64,000 bases of DNA from Rhodobacteraceae bacterium D3-12 (GTDB lineage Bacteria > Pseudomonadota > Alphaproteobacteria > Rhodobacterales > Rhodobacteraceae). Location: the NCBI GenBank assembly GCA_025916135.1, contig CP104793.1, positions 4,067,001 to 4,131,000 of the forward strand. The letters run 5' to 3'. The position numbers and the translations under genes are program-made. The notes beneath the pieces are model-generated. The model did not search any database, was not told the DNA's origin, and worked only from the letters and a program-made list of their open reading frames with translations. Shown piece by piece: positions 18,002 to 26,660 of this stretch (positions within the stretch are counted from its first letter, which is position 1; each line of letters begins with the position of its first letter).

Positions 18002-20041
18002 TTATGCCCAGGCGCTGACCACCGGCGCGGCCAGCCCGGCGCGCTCGCGCGCTTCCTGCAGACCCCTCTGGCTCGAGGAATGCACGCGCAGGATCGGCTG
18101 CCCGGCAGTCATCTTGCTACCGACATTGGCCAACAGGTAAATCCCCGCCGCCTTGTCACGCGGCGCCCCTGCGGCGCGGGCAATGGCCGAAACGGTGCGT
18201 ATGTCGATCGCGGCGATCTCTCCGTCGCGCTCCGCGGTCATTTCCCACGAAAATTGCCCCGGAACTAGGTCGCTCTTATGCGTGCCCTGATGCTCGGAAA
18301 TCTGGCGCAGTTTTTCCAACGCCGCACCCGATGTAACCAAATCACGCGCCACATCGCGTCCGCTGCCCGGCGCGACGCCGCCAGCCCACTCAAGGATCTT
18401 CGCAGCATAGTCCAGCGCCTTGTCCAGCAGGTCTTGCGCTGCGTCCTCGGCGTTTTCCAACACCTTGAACACGTCACGCGTCTCAAGGATCGGACCAATC
18501 CCCCGCCCAATGGGCCGCGTCCCGTCTGCAAGGTTGACGCGCGTCGAAAGGCCAACACCCTCGCCCACTGTTTCGAATAACAGCTTGAGCCGCTCGGCCT
18601 CTTCCATCGTTTTGGTCTTGGCCTGCGGTCCCACCGGCAGATCAATCAACACATGGGTCGATCCTGCGGCGATCTTCTTGGACATAATCGACGACACATC
18701 CAGCAGCGATGAAGACAGCCCAAGCGGCCGGTTAATCGCATTCATCACGTCATCCACCGGCGAATGGGTCAAGCGTCCGTTCCACGCGATGCATGCGCCG
18801 GTCTCGCGCACCACACGCTGCATTTCCTCCGGCGTCAAATCAACCCGCGCGATCACCTCCATCATATCCGCCGTCCCCGCCGCCGATGTGATCGCGCGCG
18901 ACGATGTTTTCGGCATGGTCAGGCCAAAGGCCGCCACGATTGGAATGATGATCGGCGTAATCCGGTTGCCCGGAATGCCCCCCATGGAATGCTTGTCGAC
19001 GACAACATCAGCATCCCACACCTGTTTATGGGCATAAGACGCCCGCGCCTTGGTTAGCGCCACAACCTCCTCAATCGTCAGGTTGGTCGAGGCTGAAACA
19101 AGAAACCCGGCGATCTCGGAGGCACTGAACCGCCCGTTCACAAGGTCATCCACAAACCCCGTCATTTCACCGGGCGAAAGCTGGCCACCGCGCACTTTCT
19201 TTTGCAGAACTTCACGGCTTTTGGGCGAAGGAGAGCGTTCAATGCTCACAACATCACCCATGTCGATCCCCAGCGCAGTGATGGCGGACCCCGACAAGGC
19301 GCATTGATCCGGGCCGACCAACTCGGCCTCTGAGGTCCAGCCCAACTCGGCCACGGTGGTCTTGCCAGCGGCACAGATGCTCACCCGCTCCGACCCGGCC
19401 AACAGCCGCGCGGCAATCGGATTGCCGCGATTAACAAGGCATACTGGCTTCGCACCAAATTCCACCGGGAAAGAGCGCACATCAGCATGCAGGTTGCACG
19501 AGCCCGCAATCAGATCAACCAACCCCGCGATACCCTCTTCCACGGTGCCGTCATTGAGGATCTCAAGCGCGCCATCCTGCGGTGTGGGGTGCTCGACCAT
19601 CCGCGCCAACCGCTTGGCGATTTCTGCCTCGTTCTCACGGCCCCGCGCGCGCAATCGCGTTTCAATCACCGATGGCGACGCCGAGATATAGGCAACCACC
19701 ACGTCGTTTAACTTGTCGCGAAACGCCTGAACCTCATTGCGCGAGGTGTTGAGCACCACGTTGATCCCGGCGGCGAGGTCATCCTCGACATCCGCCGGAA
19801 TTCCATAGCGCAAGCCATGCGCGCCCCAGTGATGCTGGAACGCGCCATCCGCCAACTTCTGGTCAAACGCCGCATCGGTCGCGGCGATATGATCCTCGCC
19901 TCCGGCGTCCTCGGGCCGGGTGATGACCCGGCGCACAAAGCGGAACCATTTGCTGCCAGACAGCCGCGCCCGCGCTCCATCAAGCAGGGTGTCTTTCCCC
20001 ACCCCGCTTGGACCCACAACAAGAAACAGCGTTCCCGGCAC
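18002..20041 (-). CDS. Fusion: ribose 1,5-bisphosphokinase (PhnN-like) + AMP/NMP phosphorylase-type (archaeal DeoA family)
   Basis: This is a 679-residue two-domain protein. Residues 1 to ~185 match PhnN, which phosphorylates ribose 1,5-bisphosphate to PRPP: P-loop VVGPSGVGKDTL and RVITRP. Residues ~195-679 match the pyrimidine/AMP phosphorylase superfamily of archaeal type, not the common bacterial DeoA. The phosphate-binding motif is DKHSMGGIPGNRIT, followed by PKTSSRAITSAAGTADMMEV, as in AMP phosphorylases that release ribose 1,5-bisphosphate. If both domains work, the product of one is the substrate of the other: AMP plus Pi gives adenine and ribose 1,5-bisphosphate, then PRPP. nadC, a PRPP user, is 36 bp upstream in the same direction. 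Caveat: a CCC run at 19503-19505 lies at the domain junction in a window with homopolymer errors, so two separate genes are possible. Confidence 0.8.
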   Translation of the reverse strand: MPGTLFLVVGPSGVGKDTLLDGARARLSGSKWFRFVRRVITRPEDAGGEDHIAATDAAFDQKLADGAFQHHWGAHGLRYGIPADVEDDLAAGINVVLNTSRNEVQAFRDKLNDVVVAYISASPSVIETRLRARGRENEAEIAKRLARMVEHPTPQDGALEILNDGTVEEGIAGLVDLIAGSCNLHADVRSFPVEFGAKPVCLVNRGNPIAARLLAGSERVSICAAGKTTVAELGWTSEAELVGPDQCALSGSAITALGIDMGDVVSIERSPSPKSREVLQKKVRGGQLSPGEMTGFVDDLVNGRFSASEIAGFLVSASTNLTIEEVVALTKARASYAHKQVWDADVVVDKHSMGGIPGNRITPIIIPIVAAFGLTMPKTSSRAITSAAGTADMMEVIARVDLTPEEMQRVVRETGACIAWNGRLTHSPVDDVMNAINRPLGLSSSLLDVSSIMSKKIAAGSTHVLIDLPVGPQAKTKTMEEAERLKLLFETVGEGVGLSTRVNLADGTRPIGRGIGPILETRDVFKVLENAEDAAQDLLDKALDYAAKILEWAGGVAPGSGRDVARDLVTSGAALEKLRQISEHQGTHKSDLVPGQFSWEMTAERDGEIAAIDIRTVSAIARAAGAPRDKAAGIYLLANVGSKMTAGQPILRVHSSSQRGLQEARERAGLAAPVVSAWA

Positions 20042-20077
20042 GTTCCCTCCGCTCAGCTTTGGTTCATTCGTTTGCGT

Positions 20078-20914
20078 TCACACATCGTCCAACCCAATAT
20101 CAACACAGGTCGCCGATTGCGTGATGCGCCCGACCGAGATGTAATCAACCCCGGTTTCCGCCTTGCCGCGGATCGTATCCAGCCGCACACCGCCCGAACA
20201 TTCCAGCGGGATACGCTTGTCGACGATCTCCACCGCTTCGGCCATGTCCTCGTTGCTCATGTTATCCAGCATGATGACATCCACACCCGCCGCCAGCGCC
20301 TCTTCGACCTGATCCAGCCGGTCGCATTCAACCTCGATCTTGGTCAGCATCGGAGCATCCGCCTTGGCGCGTTTCACCGCAGCTGCAATGCTGCCCGCCA
20401 CGGCGATGTGGTTGTCCTTAAGCATGATCCCGTTATCAAGCCCCAACCGGTGGCTCCGCCCGCCGCCACAGACAACGGCGTATTTTTCGATCATCCGAAG
20501 GCCCGGCGTGGTCTTGCGTGAATCGAGCAGGGTCACTCCCGTGCCCTCGATTTCCTTGACGTATTGCGCGGTCAGCCCGGCAATCCCGCACATCCGCTGA
20601 ACAAGGTTCAACGCCACCCGCTCGGCCGTCAAAAGCGCCTGCGCGTTGCCGGTAATCACGGCAAATGTCTCGCCGGTGGCGACCAGATCACCGTCTTTCT
20701 TGCTCGTCTCAAATGTGCAATCAGGGTCCATTTTGCGGAACACCATTTCGGCGATCTTCAACCCCGACAGGATGATCGGCTCGCGCGCATTCATGCCAAA
20801 CTTGGCCACCGCATCGTCATCCACCATGATTTTCGCGGTCAGGTCGTAATAGTTCACGTCCTCATCCAGCCAGAGGTCAATCAGCTGATTGATCTTTCGA
20901 AGGTCCAGCAACAT
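20078..20914 (-). CDS. nadC: Nicotinate-nucleotide diphosphorylase (carboxylating), quinolinate phosphoribosyltransferase
   Basis: NadC condenses quinolinate with PRPP to give nicotinate mononucleotide in NAD synthesis. The 278-residue product carries LLDSRKTTPGLRMIEKYAV with the phosphoribosyl-site Arg and Lys residues, CGGGRSHRLGL, and MLKDNHI, then VDVIMLDN and the closing ECSGGV. I chose the ATG at 20914 since the frame to 20953 runs through the operator region. No nadA or nadB is nearby, which is unusual for a biosynthetic nadC, so this copy may serve quinolinate or pyridine salvage. A 16-bp palindrome sits 14 bp upstream of the start. Confidence 0.9.
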   Translation of the reverse strand: MLLDLRKINQLIDLWLDEDVNYYDLTAKIMVDDDAVAKFGMNAREPIILSGLKIAEMVFRKMDPDCTFETSKKDGDLVATGETFAVITGNAQALLTAERVALNLVQRMCGIAGLTAQYVKEIEGTGVTLLDSRKTTPGLRMIEKYAVVCGGGRSHRLGLDNGIMLKDNHIAVAGSIAAAVKRAKADAPMLTKIEVECDRLDQVEEALAAGVDVIMLDNMSNEDMAEAVEIVDKRIPLECSGGVRLDTIRGKAETGVDYISVGRITQSATCVDIGLDDV

Positions 20915-20927
20915 CCTGTCGTCCTTT

Positions 20928-20943
20928 CGTTTGTATACTAACG
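20928..20943. promoter_or_regulatory. Operator-like palindrome upstream of nadC
   Basis: CGTTTGTATACTAACG is palindromic at all but one base pair. It is nearly identical (15 of 16 on the opposite strand) to the site at 24034-24049 ahead of the TAXI binding protein. Its position just before the nadC ribosome-binding site suggests repression by steric block. The nearby MarR gene (24346-24780) is the best candidate regulator. Confidence 0.7.
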
Positions 20944-20983
20944 TAATTATCAAAGTTCATCGTGCGATCAAGCATCGTCTTTC

Positions 20984-22894
20984 TTATGCATGTCGAAGTT
21001 TTCGTACCTGTCCAAAACACACTACCAACAGCGCACCCCCCACAACCGCACCAGCCAGCTTGAACATCGGGTCCGGCACAGTCAGCGCCGCCGCGCTGGC
21101 AAACATCGCCAACCGCACTGGCATCGAGCTTGCACCCTGCCAGCTAATCTCGCTCGCCGTGGCGACGATCACACAAGCCAGAACTGTGGCAAGACAGATC
21201 ACAAAAGCCTCTAGGCTGGCGAACGGGCTTAGCACCTCGGGATTGATGACAAACATGAACGGCACGACAAAGGCGACCACCGAAAAGCGCATCGAAATCA
21301 CGGCAATTCGTAACGGATTCGCCTGCGCAATCGCCGCCGCCGCATAGGCCGCCACCGCCACCGGCGGCGTCATCGCTGACATCACAGCAAAATACAGCAA
21401 GAAGAGATGCGCGTTCAGCTCCTGAAACCCGTAGTCATTGACCAAGGTCGGCCCCACAAGAACAGCGGCAAGGATATAGGCGCTCGGCGTTGGCATCCCA
21501 AGGCCAAGGATAATCGTAACCACCGCGCTCAGCATCAAAGCCAGCATCACGCTGTCTCCGGCAAGCGAGAAGGCAATGAACGAAAACTTCGCCGCCAAGC
21601 CGGTCATGGTGATCCCGCCAATGACAAGTCCCGCCGCAGCACAGGCACCCGTCACGCTCAGCATCCTGATTGCCGTATCCGACAAGGCCTCGATCGTGCC
21701 CTTGATCCCCAACCGCGTTTCGCGCTTGAAAAACGACACGGCCCAAACCGCAATCGCGCTCGCTGCGGCCACCATCGTCGGCGAATAGCCCATCACCAAA
21801 AGGGTCACCAACGCGCCCAGCGGCAAGAGAAACTGCCAGCCCTTGCGCATCGTCTCGGCCAGAGTCGGCACCTCGCTCGTATCCAGTGGCGCAAGGTTCA
21901 GCGCGACCGACCGCAAATGCACTTGGATAAAGATCCCAACGTAATACAGCACCGCCGGAAGCAACGCCGCCAGCACGATCTCGCCATAGCCCAGCCCCGT
22001 GACCTCGGCCATGATGAACGCCGCCGACCCCATCACCGGCGGAAGCAGGCTCCCCCCGGTCGAGGCCGCCACTTCGACACCCCCGGCCAGCTCGGGCTTA
22101 TAGCCCAGCCGCTTCATCATCGGGATGGTGATCGACCCGGTCGCAACCACGTCTGACGTGGGGCTTCCCGACATGGTGCCAAACAGCGCTGATGACGACA
22201 CCGCAATCTTGGCCGGTCCGCCCACAGACCGCCCCGACAAGGCCGCCGCAAGCCCAAAAAAGAAATCCCCGCCGCCTGCTTTCTCAAGGAACGTGCCGAA
22301 CATCACAAAGAGAAACGCATAGGTCGCCGCCACCCGCACCGGCACACCGAACAACCCGTCAGTGGTATAGATATTGATATCAACAAAATGCCCGAGCGAG
22401 ATAAACCCGTGCCCCAGCTGACCGGGGATGAGATGGCCAAACAGGTTGTAGAAAATGAACGACACCACAATCAGCGTTAGGAAAACACCCACTGTCCGCC
22501 GTGTGATCTCTAACGTCAAAAGGATCAGGGCGCCCGCCATCACAAACTGATCCATACGCAGCTCGTCCAACAGGCTGATCCGGCTTTCCGTCTCTGGTAT
22601 CTTGATGATGAAATAGGCCGCACAGGCCGCTGCCACCGCTGACAAGGCCCAATCAATGACCGTAGGCTTTTCGCGGTGCGACTTGTCCGTTGCGCCGATC
22701 ACAAGGAATGACGGCACAAAGATCAGCGACAGGAAAATCACCGTCAGAGATAGCGCATCAACCCGCGAAATCGTCGCCGCCCACAACACCCAAAGCGTGA
22801 ACATCGCGGTGTATAGGCGCACTGCCAATTGCGTCCACCCACCCAAGGTGCGGCGGCGTCCGGTCGAAAACAAAAGAGAAAGAAGACTGCTCAT
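20984..22894 (-). CDS. TAXI-family TRAP transporter fused permease (4TM/12TM)
   Basis: This 636-residue polytopic membrane protein combines the small and large TRAP permease subunits, as usual for TAXI-type systems. Many hydrophobic segments are visible, with the DctM-family motif regions SGSPTSDVVATGSITIPMMKRLGY (about residues 245-270) and LGMPTPSAYILAAVLVGP. It should drive sodium-coupled uptake of an organic acid delivered by the periplasmic protein encoded just upstream. I chose the ATG at 22894; a TTG at 22972 is also open but has no support. The gene follows the binding-protein gene after a hairpin-containing gap. Confidence 0.9.
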   Translation of the reverse strand: MSSLLSLLFSTGRRRTLGGWTQLAVRLYTAMFTLWVLWAATISRVDALSLTVIFLSLIFVPSFLVIGATDKSHREKPTVIDWALSAVAAACAAYFIIKIPETESRISLLDELRMDQFVMAGALILLTLEITRRTVGVFLTLIVVSFIFYNLFGHLIPGQLGHGFISLGHFVDINIYTTDGLFGVPVRVAATYAFLFVMFGTFLEKAGGGDFFFGLAAALSGRSVGGPAKIAVSSSALFGTMSGSPTSDVVATGSITIPMMKRLGYKPELAGGVEVAASTGGSLLPPVMGSAAFIMAEVTGLGYGEIVLAALLPAVLYYVGIFIQVHLRSVALNLAPLDTSEVPTLAETMRKGWQFLLPLGALVTLLVMGYSPTMVAAASAIAVWAVSFFKRETRLGIKGTIEALSDTAIRMLSVTGACAAAGLVIGGITMTGLAAKFSFIAFSLAGDSVMLALMLSAVVTIILGLGMPTPSAYILAAVLVGPTLVNDYGFQELNAHLFLLYFAVMSAMTPPVAVAAYAAAAIAQANPLRIAVISMRFSVVAFVVPFMFVINPEVLSPFASLEAFVICLATVLACVIVATASEISWQGASSMPVRLAMFASAAALTVPDPMFKLAGAVVGGALLVVCFGQVRKLRHA

Positions 22895-22943
22895 CTGGGC
22901 CTGATCGCTCTGTTCTTGCGCAGGATTGCGCGGCCTGGATTTA

Positions 22944-22983
22944 ATCAGCCGGACCCCCAAGGGAGATTGCAAGCCCGGCTGAT
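22944..22983 (-). other. Hairpin in the gap between TAXI binding protein and permease genes
   Basis: There is a perfect 9-bp inverted repeat (ATCAGCCGG / CCGGCTGAT) with a 22-base loop and no T run on the transcribed side. Such stem-loops often protect or attenuate mRNA after a highly expressed binding-protein gene. The role here is inference. Confidence 0.5.
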
Positions 22984-23000
22984 GTCACGTCGCGTTTCGT

Positions 23001-23987
23001 TTAGTGACCCGCGCTCTTGATCAATTCCGCCGAAACCGGATGGTACGGGAACTGGTCAATCGACGCGGCAAGCTCAAGCGTGAAGGCACCCATCGCTTTG
23101 TGGACACCTTGAATCTCTTCGGGATGCTGCAAAATCGCGGTCGTAACCAGCTTGATAAGCTCGGGATCGGCCGTTTCCGACGCGATCAATGCCGCCTGCG
23201 CGCCAAAGGTTTTCACGTCGTGATCCAGCCACTCATAGGCCCCCGCCGGAATGGTCACAGCCTTCGAACCATAGTCCTTTTGCATCTGGGCAATCACATC
23301 GTCCGGCACGGACAAAAGCGTCACCTCGCGGTTTTTGGCAATCGCCTTGATGCTGCCGCTGCCCACGAACGTGGCGTTCACCCATGAGTCGGCCTTGCCG
23401 TCCTGCATGATCTCGGATGCGGTTTTCGACCCTTGGAACTGAACGCTACCGCCGTTCTTTTCCAGCATGTCAAAGGTAACGCCCGCAGCGCCCAGCGATT
23501 TCTCGGCCAGGATCGACGGCAAAATCCCGCGCCGGTTCACCACAAGGTCAAAGCTGCCACCGAATTTCGCGAAATCCGCGATCGAGGTGATTTTGTTGGT
23601 TTCGGCATAGCCCTTGTCGGTCACCCATTGCATCGGCGCCCAATCATAGAGCATCGACACCGCGGCCACACCGCCGGTTGGCTCTTTGAACGGCGCTTCG
23701 CCGCGACCGGCAATCACCACCTCGCCGATATGCACGATGGCAAGGTCGCATTTGCCCTGCTTGACCTGCACGATATTGGCAAACCCGCCGCTCGACGTTT
23801 GATACGTCACGGTCGAGGTTTCGTCGATCTTGCGCACGGCACCGTCAAGCCCGGCACCAAGAAGCGACCACAAGCCACCGGGGCTGCCACCGCAAAGCGT
23901 GATATTGGTTCCGGCCCACGAGGCCCCCGCCGTCAGCGACAAGACCGAGCTCAGCGCGATAACGGAATTCCGAATTTTAGCTTTCAT
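23001..23987 (-). CDS. TAXI-family TRAP transporter periplasmic substrate-binding protein
   Basis: This is a 328-residue secreted protein with a clear signal peptide (MKAKIRNSVIALSSVLSLTA, then GASWA before the predicted cleavage). The mature part starts TNITLCGGSPGGLWSLLGAGL, typical of TAXI (TRAP-associated extracytoplasmic immunogenic) proteins. FANIVQVKQGKCDLAIVHIGE is the second family landmark. A CAGGAG ribosome site precedes the ATG at 23987. The ligand is unknown; adjacency to nadC under a shared operator makes a pyridine carboxylate such as quinolinate a testable guess. Confidence 0.9.
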   Translation of the reverse strand: MKAKIRNSVIALSSVLSLTAGASWAGTNITLCGGSPGGLWSLLGAGLDGAVRKIDETSTVTYQTSSGGFANIVQVKQGKCDLAIVHIGEVVIAGRGEAPFKEPTGGVAAVSMLYDWAPMQWVTDKGYAETNKITSIADFAKFGGSFDLVVNRRGILPSILAEKSLGAAGVTFDMLEKNGGSVQFQGSKTASEIMQDGKADSWVNATFVGSGSIKAIAKNREVTLLSVPDDVIAQMQKDYGSKAVTIPAGAYEWLDHDVKTFGAQAALIASETADPELIKLVTTAILQHPEEIQGVHKAMGAFTLELAASIDQFPYHPVSAELIKSAGH

Positions 23988-24033
23988 GTTTTTTTACTCC
24001 TGTTGGCTATGGAATTTATTTTCTTATTATTAT

Positions 24034-24049
24034 CGTTAGTATACGAACG
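24034..24049. promoter_or_regulatory. Operator-like palindrome upstream of TAXI-TRAP operon
   Basis: CGTTAGTATACGAACG is palindromic except for one base pair and lies 47 bp upstream of the TAXI binding-protein start. It matches the nadC-proximal site almost exactly, so the two transcription units probably answer to one regulator. Confidence 0.7.
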
Positions 24050-24345
24050 GTCCTTCCCGACCTGTCAATGGTTTTCTTGATTGCCCGCTGTCCATAGATC
24101 GAACATCGTGAAAATTAACGATTTCGCCCATTCCCTAGGCGCACAACACCATCAACGGTCTAAAATCCGCCTATGACGGTGCACGCCCGCTGATCGGAAA
24201 TTCCCGTGCTGTTTCAACATCCGAAACAAAACGCCCCGTCTCGCACGCTACGCTGCGCGCCAAATTTCGAATCAATGTGCTATCTCGGGCCGTCTACCCT
24301 AACCGCCACATCCTGCCGGGCATTCACTCCGGCCCGCCGCGCTGC

Positions 24346-24780
24346 CTATCCCAGTTTCTTGAGCAGGCGCAGGAACACCTCCTGCTCGCGCGCGGTCAGC
24401 GGCTTCAATGTCTCGCGCGAAATCTCATGCCCCGCAGCGCCCAGCGTTGTCATCAGGCCCTTGCCCTTGTCGGACACCGACAAAAGCGACCGGCGCTTGT
24501 CGTTCGGGTCGGCCTTGACCTGCACAAAGCCCTTCTTGTTCAGCCGGTCAACCACGCCCTTGATGGTGGCAACATCCATCGCCGTCCGCCGCCCCAACTC
24601 GTTTTGTGAACACTCACCCAGATGCGCCAGCCGCACCAAGGCGGCGAATTGTGTCGGGGTAAGCTCGAACGGCGCGTGTTTCTGAAAGATGATCGCGTGT
24701 TTCTGAACCGCCAGCCTCAGAAGATAGCCAACCTGCTCATCCAGCCGATAGGGCGCATCAGCGCCGCTTTTCTGCTCCAC
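24346..24780 (-). CDS. MarR-family transcriptional regulator
   Basis: This is a 144-residue winged-helix regulator. The recognition region CSQNELGRRTAMDVATIKGVVDRLNKKGFV (about residues 55-85) is followed by the wing DPNDKRRSLLSVSDKG, both typical of MarR. I chose the GTG at 24780 because the product then matches family length; the frame is open to 24864 and neither start has a strong ribosome site. MarR proteins usually release DNA on binding a small aromatic or carboxylate ligand. Its gene lies between the acyl-CoA synthetase and the TAXI operon, and it probably binds the two GTATAC-centred palindromes downstream. Confidence 0.88.
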   Translation of the reverse strand: MEQKSGADAPYRLDEQVGYLLRLAVQKHAIIFQKHAPFELTPTQFAALVRLAHLGECSQNELGRRTAMDVATIKGVVDRLNKKGFVQVKADPNDKRRSLLSVSDKGKGLMTTLGAAGHEISRETLKPLTAREQEVFLRLLKKLG

Positions 24781-24876
24781 ATCGCTGCCCAAGCCCGTTC
24801 TCCACCAAGTAACTCCACGCGCCAATACGCACGGCGCTCGATACCCTATGCGTTGCACAGGCATGGATACAAGCGT

Positions 24877-26640
<1,764 letters not shown>

Positions 26641-26660
26641 GGCACCGTCCCTCCCCTTGG

